DNA of 64,000 bases from Nitrosococcus halophilus Nc 4 (GCF_000024725.1 NC_013960.1:2962001-3026000); one strand, 5' to 3'; numbered from the stretch's first letter, positions 8,869-18,503 are shown. The notes: generated by a model from the sequence alone, not told the origin. Made by a program: numbers and translations.

Positions 8869-10287
8869 ATGGCTAATGAAGTGGGATCAACGCAATTAGC
8901 CATTATTGGGGGAGGACCCGGTGGCTACGCGGCGGCCTTTCTCGCTGCCGATTTAGGCTTGGAAGTCACCCTGATTGATGCGGAACCTAATCCTGGGGGG
9001 GTTTGCCTCTACCGGGGGTGTATTCCGTCCAAGGCTTTATTACATGTGGCTGAGGTGATTAGTGAGTCTAGGGAAGCGAGTGCTTGGGGAGTAAAATTTT
9101 CTGATCCGGAGATTGACCTGGATAAGCTTAGGGCCTGGAAGGAACAGGTGGTGAGCAAGCTTACGGGAGGGCTGGGACAACTGTCCCGACAACGGAAAAT
9201 CAACTACATTCAAGGGCAAGCCGGATTTATGGATGCCCGAACCTTGCGGATTAAGAAACAGGAGGGTGAAGCTCGATTGCGGTTTCAAAACGCTATCTTA
9301 GCGACCGGTTCCTATCCTGCTTCCCTACCTCATCTTTCCCTGGATAGTTCCCGTTTACTGGATTCCACTTCAGCTTTGGAAATTCAGGATATTCCCAAAA
9401 GTTTACTGGTGATTGGCGCTGGTTACATCGGCTTGGAAATGGCGACCGTCTATGGGAGCCTAGGGTCCCAGGTCACCGTGGTTGAAATGACCGAAGGTTT
9501 GCTGCCTGGGGCGGATAGGGACTTGGCCTCGGTACTGGCCAAGCGCATGGAAGGGGTTCTCCATGGTCTCCTGCTCAAGACCAAAGTTGCCCATATGGAA
9601 GAAGCGGCTGAGGGCATCCGGGTCCGTTTCGAGGGGGTCGAAGAGGGGGAGCAGACCTTCGAAAAAGTGCTGGTGGCGGTGGGACGCAAGCCTAACTCGG
9701 CTATCCCTGGACTGGAGCATACCCAGGTGGAGCTCAACGAGAAGGGCTTTATCCAAGTGGATTCCCAGCGTCGAACCGGTGATCCTGCCATTTTTGCCAT
9801 TGGGGATGTGGTGGGAGAACCCATGTTGGCCCACAAGGCTAGCCATGAGGGGCGAGTGGCCGCTGAAGTTATTGCCGGGCGCCGGGTGTTATTCGAACCC
9901 CAAGCCATTCCCGCAGTCGTGTTTACCGATCCGGAAGTAGCCTGGTGTGGACTGACGGAAACTGAAGCTAAGCGGGAAGGCCGTTCCATCCAGGTTGCTC
10001 GCTTTCCCTGGGCAGCCTCCGGCCGGGCGGTCACCTTACACCGCACTGATGGCCTCACCAAGCTTATTATCGACCCGGAAACGGAACGGGTTCTGGGGGC
10101 AGGGATTGTGGGGCCCGGCGCGGGAGAACTTATCGCTGAATTGGTTCTTGCCGTAGAGATGGCAGCCGTGGCCTCGGATATCAAGCTCAGCATTCATCCC
10201 CATCCGACTCTTTCAGAGACGGTGATGGAAGCAGCGGAAGTCTTCTTTGGCCAAAGCACTCACCTTTATCGTCCTGCTAAGAAATGA
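8869..10287 (+). CDS. lpdA: Dihydrolipoamide dehydrogenase (E3)
   Basis: 472 residues; reoxidises dihydrolipoamide with FAD and NAD+. FAD-binding AIIGGGPGGYAAA lies at residues 11-23 and the redox disulfide is Cys46/Cys51 in GGVCLYRGCIPSKALL. The NAD-binding GAGYIGLEMA follows, and the C-terminal HPHPTLSETVMEAAEVFFG carries the catalytic His of the neighbouring subunit. RBS AGAGGAAG precedes ATG 8869. It is 73 bp after aceF and is the third gene of the pyruvate dehydrogenase operon. It is one of four disulfide-reductase-fold flavoproteins in the window, and the only one in a dehydrogenase-complex context. Confidence 0.96.
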   Translation: MANEVGSTQLAIIGGGPGGYAAAFLAADLGLEVTLIDAEPNPGGVCLYRGCIPSKALLHVAEVISESREASAWGVKFSDPEIDLDKLRAWKEQVVSKLTGGLGQLSRQRKINYIQGQAGFMDARTLRIKKQEGEARLRFQNAILATGSYPASLPHLSLDSSRLLDSTSALEIQDIPKSLLVIGAGYIGLEMATVYGSLGSQVTVVEMTEGLLPGADRDLASVLAKRMEGVLHGLLLKTKVAHMEEAAEGIRVRFEGVEEGEQTFEKVLVAVGRKPNSAIPGLEHTQVELNEKGFIQVDSQRRTGDPAIFAIGDVVGEPMLAHKASHEGRVAAEVIAGRRVLFEPQAIPAVVFTDPEVAWCGLTETEAKREGRSIQVARFPWAASGRAVTLHRTDGLTKLIIDPETERVLGAGIVGPGAGELIAELVLAVEMAAVASDIKLSIHPHPTLSETVMEAAEVFFGQSTHLYRPAKK

Positions 10288-10482
10288 GCGCTTGCGCTTG
10301 TGCGCCTTATTCTAAGGCAATCAGGCAAAAGGGAATTTCCTAGGCAAAAGGGGGGTCTAAAGGGTGTGTGCTAAGGCTTTCATTGGCATTCAAGAAGAGT
10401 GTCGCGACTAAAACATAGGCCATGATGGACTTCAGTTCGCCATATATTAAAATGTTCTGAGTAATCGACAGGGGGGTAATGA

Positions 10483-11052
10483 ATGATCCCGCTTATCCTG
10501 CGTCTTGATATCACTGGCACGCCGACCGCGTGGATTCCTTGGCAAGAAGCTGTCGTTCTTTATGTCAAGGAGATGGTGACATGGACTGCGGGCAATACTG
10601 TTTTCCGAGTCCGGGGGGGGATTAGCCGCCTGACGGGGAAGCAGTCCCATTTAGAACTGAGTTCAATTATCGCCTGTAAGGGCAAAATTGCCCATCATAA
10701 ATATGAGGTGGTTCCCCCCTTAAATAACCGTGAACTGTTCCATCGGGATCACTATAGATGCCTTTACTGTATGGGGGCTTTTCGGGATAGTCAACTCACT
10801 CGTGATCATATTATTCCCCGCTGTCAAGGGGGTGGTGATACCTGGACCAATGTGGTGACGGCTTGCCGGAGTTGCAACCAAAAAAAGGATGGGCGAACCC
10901 CGGAACAAGCTGGCATAACCCTCCTTGCGGTGCCCTATGTCCCGAATTATGCAGAATGGTTAGTCCTCAAAAACCGTCGCATTCTGGAGGACCAAATGGA
11001 ATTCCTGGAGAGCCGCTTTCACCGTCGTGAAGAACGATTGATCTTTTCTTAA
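10483..11052 (+). CDS. HNH endonuclease family protein
   Basis: 189 residues, GGGGGG ribosome site at 10471-10476. The central part has a zinc-coordinated HNH domain: CLYCMGAF, then DHIIPRCQGGGDTWTNVV, then CRSCNQKKDG. This is the stand-alone McrA-like HNH type common in proteobacterial chromosomes. The first 75 residues contain no recognisable domain. Role is unknown; nothing beside it suggests restriction. It is separate from the iscB HNH domain 2.5 kb downstream. Confidence 0.85.
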   Translation: MIPLILRLDITGTPTAWIPWQEAVVLYVKEMVTWTAGNTVFRVRGGISRLTGKQSHLELSSIIACKGKIAHHKYEVVPPLNNRELFHRDHYRCLYCMGAFRDSQLTRDHIIPRCQGGGDTWTNVVTACRSCNQKKDGRTPEQAGITLLAVPYVPNYAEWLVLKNRRILEDQMEFLESRFHRREERLIFS

Positions 11053-11147
11053 CCTCTATTGATTACCCCCTCCTGGGGGTAATTGCCCTCTTTATTTGCC
11101 TCTTGGTTGTCGCTAATCTTTCGTAATAGGGTATTAGGGTAAACGCT

Positions 11148-12110
11148 ATGGCTAAGCGTCAAAGGGTACTCGTTGTTCTCAGCCAGAATGAGTTGGATTC
11201 CCAACCAGAGCCAGCACTGGATCGGGGGGTGTTTATTGCCCGAGAAACCAACGCGATGCTAGAGCTGTTTGTCAGTGAGTACCATCCCTCCTTCTATACA
11301 CCTCTCATTGGTAAGACTTTGCATAATGAGTGGAAACCCGAGACCTATATCCGCTTCGCCTTGTCGCGATTGCAGGAAATCTCTGAAACACTCGCCAATC
11401 GAGAACAGTTGAGGGTTTCCTCCGATGCGGCATGGAACCGTCATCAATACGACGGGATTATGCAAAAAGTATCCAGCATTAAACCAGATCTGATGATTAA
11501 AACTATTCGTCATGACAGCAGGTTGAATCGGACGCTTTTCAACTACACTGACTGGCATCTTATTCGAACTTGCCCTTGCCCGCTAATGTTGGCAAAGAGT
11601 GAGGATACGTGGGCAACGCGGGCAATAGTGGCTTGCGTTGATCCTTCTCATATCCATGGTCGCGAGGAGGGACTGGATAATTCGATAATCGAAATTGCGC
11701 AATGGCTTGCTTATCGCTTGCGAGGGGAACTGCATATTTTTCATGCGATTGAGTTTATGCCAGAGCCTATCTTTAGGCTCTGGCAACCCGGGGCTAGTTA
11801 TGATAATTATAAGCAGGATTCCCGTGAAGAACATGAGACGCTTTTAAATGAATTACTTAGGCCCTATGGAATAGGGAGCCGCCGGATCCATATTGCCGAG
11901 GGTAGGCCAGCGGAGTCTTTGTTATCCTTTGCAAAAGAAGTGAATGCTAGCCTTGTGGTGATGGGAGCGGTTTCCAAAGGTACGTTGGAGAATTTATTTA
12001 TTGGCAACACTGCAGAAAAAGTATTGGATGCTTTGAGTTGTGATATCTTGATTGTTAAGCCTAACCCCATTGAAGTCAGGGAAACAGTTGTCGAACCTGT
12101 TTTTGGTTGA
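11148..12110 (+). CDS. Universal stress protein with two Usp domains (UspE-like)
   Basis: 320 residues made of two tandem Usp (Rossmann-like) domains, like E. coli UspE. It starts MAKRQRVLVVLSQNELDSQP. The second domain has IVACVDPSH and ends VVMGAVSKGTLENLFIGNTAEKVL, the G-x2-G-x9-G(S/T)-type nucleotide site, then CDILIVKP. The first domain shows the matching RTCPCPLMLAK end. Cytoplasmic; stress tolerance and cell adhesion are the known family roles. Monocistronic: its TGA is immediately followed by the HEARO/omega RNA of the iscB locus, so that element inserted directly behind this gene. Confidence 0.88.
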   Translation: MAKRQRVLVVLSQNELDSQPEPALDRGVFIARETNAMLELFVSEYHPSFYTPLIGKTLHNEWKPETYIRFALSRLQEISETLANREQLRVSSDAAWNRHQYDGIMQKVSSIKPDLMIKTIRHDSRLNRTLFNYTDWHLIRTCPCPLMLAKSEDTWATRAIVACVDPSHIHGREEGLDNSIIEIAQWLAYRLRGELHIFHAIEFMPEPIFRLWQPGASYDNYKQDSREEHETLLNELLRPYGIGSRRIHIAEGRPAESLLSFAKEVNASLVVMGAVSKGTLENLFIGNTAEKVLDALSCDILIVKPNPIEVRETVVEPVFG

Positions 12111-12387
12111 CATGGTTGGATGCCGAAAAGGGTTGAGTCGTCGCCTAACTCATTCTCCAAGTTCGTCCTGAACTTTCCGAATGAGTTGGTTGGCTCAACC
12201 AGCCTCAGCCCTTCGGGGCTACGTTTGAAGTTGAAGCGAAAGCGACTCACCCTGGGGTGCATTTCTCAGCCCCAGGCACTGAGGTCAAAGGCAATGAACT
12301 ACGGAGCGACACAGGAGCGAATGCCGAGACTGAACGACCCTTCAAACATTGGCGAGAGAACCCTAACTTTTAGAGTAGCGAAAGCTA
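12111..12387 (+). ncRNA. HEARO / omega RNA upstream of iscB
   Basis: Non-coding stretch between the usp stop and the iscB ATG, where IscB guide RNAs (HEARO RNAs) lie. It has three nested stems: GGTTGAG 12131-12137 with CTCAACC 12194-12200; AACTCATTC 12147-12155 with GAATGAGTT 12179-12187; AAGTTC 12159-12164 with GAACTT 12170-12175. A fourth hairpin is AGCCC-TTCG-GGGCT at 12207-12220. Ends are approximate. In OMEGA systems this RNA carries the guide at its 5' end, so the guide here would come from the 3' end of the usp gene (inference). An open frame across it has no protein-family signal. Confidence 0.8.
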
Positions 12388-13764
12388 ATGAATAGAGTTT
12401 TTGTATTAGACACTGATAGAAAACCGTTGATGCCATGCAGCCCAGCAAGGGCTAGGCGGCTGTTGCGAGACGGGAAGGCCGCGGTTTATCGGATGCAGCC
12501 ATTTACGATCATCCTGAAATATAGGGTTGATCCCAACCCGCAGCCGGTTGAATTTAAGGTTGATCCGGGCAGCAAAATAACCGGGCTGGCTTTAGTTGGG
12601 AATTTTCCTCAACAGGGGCGCGTGGTGTTATGGGCCGCCAATCTTACCCATCGCGGGTACGCCATCCGTGAGCGGCTGGCTAGTCGTCGTAGTTTGCGCC
12701 GAGGTCGTAGAGGCAGAAAGACCCGCTATCGTGCGCCACGATTTCTAATACCAATTTCACGTAACTTTGCATTGTATAGGCTTAGTATAAACAACCAGTT
12801 ATAACCTTAATAAATTGCAGCCTTTTGCTAAATTGGTATAAACAGAACAAAACCGAAGGGTTGGCTGCCGCCATCGTTAAACTCGCGGGTTGAAAACGTT
12901 TCGAGCTGGTTTAATCGTCTGCTAGATAGAGTTCCCATTTCAGAATGTCATATCGAAACTGTGCGCTTTGATACTCAAAAAATTCAGAACCCTGAAATTA
13001 ACGGCGTTGAGTATCAGCAGGGCGAGTTGATGGGGTATGAGGTGCGCGAATATCTGCTAGAGAAGTGGGACAGGAAGTGCGCTTATTGCAATAAGAAAGA
13101 TATCCCGCTAGAGGTTGAACATATTATACCGAGATCGAGGGGGGGTAGTAATCGGGTATCTAATTTAACCCTGGCCCGCGCGCCCTGCAACAAAAAAAAG
13201 AACAGCAAAACGGCGGCCGAGTTTGGGTATACCCAGATCCAGTCCAAATCCAAGCTGCCTCTAAAAGATGCAGCGGCGGTCAATGCTACCCGCTACGCCA
13301 TCGGGTGCACTATTCAGTCAGTGGGATTGCCGACTTCTTTTTGGTCTGGTGGGCGCACCAAGAAAAACAGGATCAGCCAAGGCTATACCAAAGACCATTG
13401 GATAGACGCGGCATGTGTTGGCGAAAGCGCTGAGCAAGTGACAATAACTGAAGGTTATCGGGCGCTACATATCAAAGCCACGGGGCGCGGAACAAGGCAA
13501 GTCGTCAGAACCGACAAATATGGCTTTCCTCGCGGCAAGGCGGGGCGGTGTAAGCGAGTAAAGGGATTTCAAACGGGTGATCTCGTCAGGCTCTCGCACC
13601 CCCAAGGCAAGTACGCTGGCGATCATGTTGGGATACTGGCCAGCATTCGGGCTAGCGGCACCTTTGATGTTAAAGCCAAGGCCGGGAAGATCTCGGCCAA
13701 CTGGAAAAATTTCAAACTAATACAGAGGGGAGATGGTTATGACTACAGTCTTTCGGCTGTCTGA
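12388..13764 (+). pseudogene. iscB: iscB (RRXRR/RuvC/HNH RNA-guided nuclease), interrupted by a MITE
   Basis: The first part (MNRVFVLDTDRKPLMPC) is the RRXRR/PLMP domain, followed by RuvC-I VDPGSKITGLALV (Asp59) and the Arg-rich bridge helix. The second part has RuvC-II (ECHIETVRFD), an HNH domain (CAYC, EVEHIIPRSRGGSNRVSN, CNKKK), RuvC-III (KDHWIDAACVG) and the C-terminal target-interaction region. Both are in one frame but separated by 93 nt (a 91-bp MITE plus one TA copy) with stops at 12802-12804 and beyond. Removing the insert gives FLNRTKPEGW and about 428 residues, normal for IscB. The first Cys of the second zinc pair in the HNH domain is Arg. Probably inactive. Confidence 0.88.
12748..12838. 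mobile_element. 91-bp MITE in iscB with TA target duplication
   Basis: The insert begins ATACCAATTT and ends AAATTGGTA, a terminal inverted repeat of about 9 bp. TA lies on both sides (12746-12747 and 12839-12840), so TA was the target. It is AT-rich and codes for nothing. Deleting it with one TA restores the iscB frame exactly. TA duplication is typical of Tc1/mariner-IS630 elements, so such a transposase could have moved it. I saw no second copy in the window. Its ends do not match those of the IS630 element at 44009-45055. Confidence 0.8.
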
Positions 13765-13996
13765 ACCAAATACGGCGACGACAGCAAGTAATGCGGCCCT
13801 CGCGCTCGATGCTCCGCTGCGCTGCGCACTCTCGCTAGGGGGTCGTCGCACTTCCTTGTACTCCTTCCGGGAAATATCCATTGAGGGTAGAAAGAGAAGG
13901 GTTTATCCTTAGTCAGAAAGATGTATCTGCTGTCTAGGATTGATAAAGTTGATCTTTGCCCTAGTAAGGCATATTCAACACGTAAGGAGGTGCAAC

Positions 13997-14461
13997 ATGT
14001 TGTTGTCCAGTATGGCTGAAATTATCCGCGGGATAGGTTTAATGATGGGATTGGCGGTGTCTTTTTTCATAGTTCCCGCTACTGCTGCTTTGCTAGACAC
14101 AATTAGCCCTCCAGAGGGTGTTGGAAGCTCTATCTATGTATATAAGGATGTTAAACGTAAGATGGTGCTGATCGTTGGTTCTAGTGGTACCTGCGCCTCA
14201 TCGCCTGAGTATCAAGAGTTGGGCGATTTATCCGACCAAGGCGCCGTTCCTTTACTGACCCAAATTGCCGCCGAGCAGTTTGGGGCTGGAGGTGAGAAGC
14301 TTTTTAAGTCTCATTGCCAGATGAATTACGACGTTCAGGTGATCACCTTCGAGGATACCCAAAGCTCTTCTTTTCCACCCGATCCCATCGATCGCTCTTT
14401 CAATGCTCCAGGGGGGCCTTCCCCGGAAGGCCATCGAAATGAACGTCTAAGGAACCTGTAA
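13997..14461 (+). CDS. Small exported protein of unknown function
   Basis: 154 residues from ATG 13997, chosen because AAGGAGGTG (13983-13991) stands 5 nt upstream; the frame is open further 5' but without a ribosome site. Residues 1-33 form a signal peptide (MAEIIRGIGLMMGLAVSFF core, cleavage near PATA-A). The mature part has GSSIYVYKDVKRKMVLIVG and two cysteines but no family I recognise. It is probably periplasmic. The DUF748 gene starts 22 bp downstream, so the two may share a transcript and an envelope role. Confidence 0.65.
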   Translation: MLLSSMAEIIRGIGLMMGLAVSFFIVPATAALLDTISPPEGVGSSIYVYKDVKRKMVLIVGSSGTCASSPEYQELGDLSDQGAVPLLTQIAAEQFGAGGEKLFKSHCQMNYDVQVITFEDTQSSSFPPDPIDRSFNAPGGPSPEGHRNERLRNL

Positions 14462-14483
14462 GTGTTGCGTCAAGCTCACTCTA

Positions 14484-17465
14484 ATGCCAGAACCTCCCCA
14501 TCATACAAGAGCAGGCAACCTCCCTGCTTGGATCAGGAGACCATGGGTACGCAATAGTGCCATTGGGGTATTTCTTGTTTTTCTCCTCTACACTTTGGCT
14601 GGTTTTTTCCTTGCTCCCTACCTAGTAGAGAAGCAGCTAGTCCATTACTTAAAGGCAGAGCTAGGTGCAGAAGCGAGTGTGGAGCAAGTCATTATTAACC
14701 CTTATGCGCTGACTCTGACAGTCAATAATTTTTCCCTCCGCCAGCCAGGTGAGCCTAAGCTATTCAGTTTTAAGCAATTTCATGCCAATTTTGAGCTTTT
14801 AAGTGTCTTTCACAAGGCTTGGACCTTCCAAGAGATTCGACTCACTAACCCCTATTTGAAGCTGCAAATTAGCAAAAGTGGGCAGCTTAACCTGGTGGAA
14901 TTACTGCCGCCAGCTGAAACACCAGCTCCAAAAGAGCGTAAAGGATGGGTGCCACTGATAAGCAATCAAATCATCATTTCGGAGGGAGAAGCCTATTTTG
15001 TGGATCGGAGCCAGCCTACTCCCTTTGAAAAATATCTAGAATCCATTGATGTGGATTTAAGGAAATTTAATACCTTGCCAGAACATAGGGAGTCTTACTC
15101 CTTTGAGGCTGTGACTAAGATGGGGGAAACTCTTCGTTGGAAGGGCGAGATCACTTTAAATCCTTTACATTCAAAGGGATACTTTGAGCTTATGGGAGGC
15201 AAGGCCCGTACCCCATGGCGGTATCTGCAAGACCAGGTCGCCTTTGAGATCACCAGCGGACGGATTGATGCGAGCATGGATTACATGCTGGATAGCCGTG
15301 AGGCTCCATTGCAAGTGACCCTGAATAATGCAACCGCTACCTTGTCCCAATTAGGGTTGAAAGCTGATAAAGGCGATAGAGAAATTTTTACGGTGCCGAA
15401 ATTAAAAATTTCGGGGGGGCAGTTACGATGGCCAGAAAAAATCATAGGAATTGAGCAAATCTACATGGCTGGAACGAATTTACGGGCTTGGCTTAATGAA
15501 CAAGGAGTGTTGAATTGGCAGCAATTACTAAATAAGAAAACGACTGAAGAAAAAGCCTCTACGGTTAATTCTCCAGCCGGGAATTGGCAGGGGGCGATAA
15601 AAAATATCATTATTGAAAACGTTAGCGCCAACTTCCAAGACCGAACGATTGAACCGCCAGTGACGGTAGATATCAGCGATCTAGCCCTGCAACTGACCGA
15701 CATTAGTTCAGTGCCAGGTTTAGCATCTGATTTTAATTTGAAGTTTACCATTAATGAGCAAGGCCTGTTCTCAGCCTATGGTAATCTTACGGCGTTGTCC
15801 CCAACCATTGATGCTAATATTCATTTGACATCTTTATCGTTGTTACCTTTTCAACCCTACGTAAGCCGTTTTCTCAAAATGGAGATGAATTCAGGTCATT
15901 TGGAAGCTAAGGGAAATATTGAATACGCTCAGAATAACGGTACTCCCGATTTTAAATTTAATGGTCATCTTGCTCTGCAGCAATTTTCTGCAGAGGATAG
16001 CCTTATAGATGAACGTTTTGTGGCATGGGATGCTTTGAAAGCTAATCAAATGTTGATCGAGCTGTTTCCCCCTCGAATCCAAATCGCTGATATAGAAATA
16101 GATGCTCCTTACGGAAAAGTGGTCATTAATGAGAATCAAAAGATCAATGTCAAGGAGATGTTAAAACCCCTAAAAGAAAAAAATGACACCCAACCCCCAT
16201 CTAACTCTGCGTCCCTCCCGATAGTAATTGACTCAATTCGTATTAAAGAAGCTTCAGTTAATTTTGCTGATCGAAGCCTGCCATCGGAGTTTTCAACAAG
16301 TATTCATTCGCTCCAAGGCGACATTCAGAATCTGTCCTCGGCGACCCAAGAAGGAGCCAATGTTTCGTTAGAAGGGAACATGGAGCCCTATGGGATGGCA
16401 CGCATGATAGGAAAGGTCAATTTCTTTGCTTTAAGCCGAGCCACAGAGTTCAATGCCTTCTTCCGAAATATTGCACTTACCGCACTGACGCCTTATGCGG
16501 TGAAATTTATGGGTTACACCATAGAAGGAGGGAAATTATCGCTTAACTTTGACTACCAGATAAAAGAAGGCCAGCTCAAGGGTGAGAATGAGATTCTACT
16601 AGAAAATTTAGATTTAGGCAGGAAAGTTGAAAGTCCAGAAGCCATTGAGGCGCCTATTAAGCTTGCTATTGCATTACTTGAGAATCCCCAAGGAATCATT
16701 GATGTTCATTTGCCTATCGACGGGAATCTAAATAACCCTCAATTTAGCTACGGGCATCTTGTGAGCAAGGTTTTGGTAGGCTTTATTGGAGAGGTCATTT
16801 CTTCGCCATTTCGATTTTTGGCTGGCTTGGTTGGTGCTGAGGAGTTGGATCTGGAATTTGTAGAATTTAAACCTGGGAGTAGCAAATTGTTGCCCCCGGC
16901 CCAAGAGAAGCTTTTACAATTGGCAGAAGCCCTAAAGAAGCGTCCAGAATTGCGGTTACAAATTCAAGGTCGGTACGACCCGATAACAGATGCTAATTTT
17001 TTGAAAAAAGAAAAATTTGAAGAAATCCTGTCTACCCAGCTTAAACAGGAAAAGAGCACTTTTGGTGAAAAAGAGGTTACTCTTATTCGGCAAAAGGTAT
17101 TAGAGCAACTTTATTTAGAACAGTTTTCCATTGAAGCCCTTAACAAAAAGCGAGCCCGATATGGGCTTCAGCCAATAGAGGCAGGAACTCCAAGGACTAG
17201 GGCTGGACCGAGTGCAGAAGCTATTTCCCCTTATCTAGCAGTGGAGGCACCTCCCTATCGCAAAGCACTTCAGGAACAGCTTATTGAGGCGCAGACAGTC
17301 AGTGAAAAACAATTTCAGCAGCTAGGGCAGGCCCGTGCAGTTGCCATTAAAAAAAATCTAGTCAAGCAGGGGGGGATTAAGGAGGGGCGCACAGAAACTC
17401 TCCAGGTCGAAGCAGTCCAGACACCAGGACAAGAGTTCATCCACTGTCAACTTGACCTCAGCTAA
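14484..17465 (+). CDS. DUF748 (AsmA-like) envelope protein
   Basis: 993 residues. One N-terminal membrane helix (about residues 26-50, SAIGVFLVFLLYTLAGFFLAPYLV) is followed by a long periplasmic beta-rich region with repeated motifs such as FHANFELLSVF, SVNFADRSLPSEF and LTPYAVKFMGY-IEGGKLSL. These are typical of DUF748, which belongs to the AsmA/YhdP-like group thought to bridge inner and outer membranes or assist lipid transport. The C-terminus has an OmpA-like turn (FVEFKPGSSKLLPPAQEKL) and a coiled coil. The start GTG/ATG is not certain because no clear ribosome site is seen. Exact role unknown. Confidence 0.85.
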   Translation: MPEPPHHTRAGNLPAWIRRPWVRNSAIGVFLVFLLYTLAGFFLAPYLVEKQLVHYLKAELGAEASVEQVIINPYALTLTVNNFSLRQPGEPKLFSFKQFHANFELLSVFHKAWTFQEIRLTNPYLKLQISKSGQLNLVELLPPAETPAPKERKGWVPLISNQIIISEGEAYFVDRSQPTPFEKYLESIDVDLRKFNTLPEHRESYSFEAVTKMGETLRWKGEITLNPLHSKGYFELMGGKARTPWRYLQDQVAFEITSGRIDASMDYMLDSREAPLQVTLNNATATLSQLGLKADKGDREIFTVPKLKISGGQLRWPEKIIGIEQIYMAGTNLRAWLNEQGVLNWQQLLNKKTTEEKASTVNSPAGNWQGAIKNIIIENVSANFQDRTIEPPVTVDISDLALQLTDISSVPGLASDFNLKFTINEQGLFSAYGNLTALSPTIDANIHLTSLSLLPFQPYVSRFLKMEMNSGHLEAKGNIEYAQNNGTPDFKFNGHLALQQFSAEDSLIDERFVAWDALKANQMLIELFPPRIQIADIEIDAPYGKVVINENQKINVKEMLKPLKEKNDTQPPSNSASLPIVIDSIRIKEASVNFADRSLPSEFSTSIHSLQGDIQNLSSATQEGANVSLEGNMEPYGMARMIGKVNFFALSRATEFNAFFRNIALTALTPYAVKFMGYTIEGGKLSLNFDYQIKEGQLKGENEILLENLDLGRKVESPEAIEAPIKLAIALLENPQGIIDVHLPIDGNLNNPQFSYGHLVSKVLVGFIGEVISSPFRFLAGLVGAEELDLEFVEFKPGSSKLLPPAQEKLLQLAEALKKRPELRLQIQGRYDPITDANFLKKEKFEEILSTQLKQEKSTFGEKEVTLIRQKVLEQLYLEQFSIEALNKKRARYGLQPIEAGTPRTRAGPSAEAISPYLAVEAPPYRKALQEQLIEAQTVSEKQFQQLGQARAVAIKKNLVKQGGIKEGRTETLQVEAVQTPGQEFIHCQLDLS

Positions 17466-17489
17466 GTCCTGCCAAGAGTGAGGTGAAAA

Positions 17490-18503
17490 TCAGATTTTCC
17501 GTGTCCGATTCCGGTTGGCAATGGCTGCGGCGAGGCGTGGCCAGAGCATCTGGCTTTCTATATACTGCCAGGCAAGAAGGCCGGGAAATGCAGTTATCAG
17601 TTCGCGAATCCTCGTTGCCAGGGAAATTGATAAGGCCACGTGGGGGGGTAGATTAAGCATTGTTCCAATCGCTATGAAGCCGCCCTCTTGAATGCCTAGT
17701 CCTCCTGGGATGACAAAGCCAGCGCTGCGGATGGCCATTCCTAGGCTGGTCAAAATTAATGCCTCCTCTATTTTAATCGGGTAACCTATTAACAAGGCGG
17801 CCAGCCAGACTTCTCCCGCCATGAGAATGCGTAAAAGGAGGCGCACCCCGCTGGCTAGAAGAATAGCGCTAGGTTGACGGTAAATGGCTAGAATCGCAGT
17901 ATCTAGAATGACCGCATTGCTGGCAAGCGATTGCCATTTAGGGCTACGGGCTATACTAGCAGGGAGGCGCGCTAGGAAACCAAAGGTACCGGCGCACTGT
18001 GCCAATACAAAGCCGATGATGCCGATTGCCAGAAGGGCGCAACCTAAAAGCGCTGCTGATAGTATTTGGGGATCGGGCGCAATCAGAAATAGAAATACCA
18101 TGCCCAGTATGGCCCCTAGCAGTACGGAAAGTGCCTGCACCGTTTTGTCGACCACCACAGAGGCAGCGGCATAGGTACCAGGCGTTGCCCATTTTGTTAG
18201 TAGGCGGGCTTTAACCCATTCACCTCCAACAGAGGCTACCGGCAACACCGTATTTACTGAGGTTCCAATCCACATAGCGGCAACCGTGTTGCGATAAGTG
18301 GGTTGATGGCCGTTAGGCGTAAATAGAAATCGCCACGAGGCGGAGCTTAATAGCAAATCGGGGAGGGCAAAGACGGCAACCCATAGAATACCCCACCCTG
18401 GTGCCGTGAGCCGCTGGGCGATAACTGCCACATCTTGCCAGAGAGCGAGCAGGGTAATTAGGGCAAGGCCAAGAAAAAAACTAAGCCATGATGCACTCTT
18501 CAT
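17490..18503 (-). CDS. UPF0104 / LPG-synthase-TM flippase-like integral membrane protein
   Basis: 337 residues with about eight membrane helices and little else. The pattern WIGTSVNTVLPVASVGGEWVKARLL and FVIPGGLGIQEGGFIAIGTML is characteristic of the lysylphosphatidylglycerol-synthase TM / UPF0104 family, members of which act as lipid flippases or in hopanoid and glycolipid metabolism. No soluble acyltransferase domain follows, so it is the membrane part alone. Inner membrane. Convergent with the DUF748 gene, 24 bp apart, without a visible terminator between them. Confidence 0.82.
   Translation of the reverse strand: MKSASWLSFFLGLALITLLALWQDVAVIAQRLTAPGWGILWVAVFALPDLLLSSASWRFLFTPNGHQPTYRNTVAAMWIGTSVNTVLPVASVGGEWVKARLLTKWATPGTYAAASVVVDKTVQALSVLLGAILGMVFLFLIAPDPQILSAALLGCALLAIGIIGFVLAQCAGTFGFLARLPASIARSPKWQSLASNAVILDTAILAIYRQPSAILLASGVRLLLRILMAGEVWLAALLIGYPIKIEEALILTSLGMAIRSAGFVIPGGLGIQEGGFIAIGTMLNLPPHVALSISLATRIRELITAFPGLLAWQYIESQMLWPRLAAAIANRNRTRKI

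Noticed and set aside
9450-10193. 247-codon minus-strand frame opposite lpdA
   Set aside because: Antisense shadow caused by codon bias; Ser/Thr-rich with no family.
10483-11052. HNH gene as part of a restriction system
   Set aside because: No methyltransferase or other restriction gene nearby; the stand-alone family is common outside defence.
12120-12395. 91-codon open frame upstream of iscB
   Set aside because: Region is explained by nested RNA stems and the HEARO position; no protein family seen.
12748-12838. MITE derived from the IS630 element at 44009
   Set aside because: Both use TA, but the terminal sequences (ATACCAATTT versus TAGCTGTTCTC) do not match.
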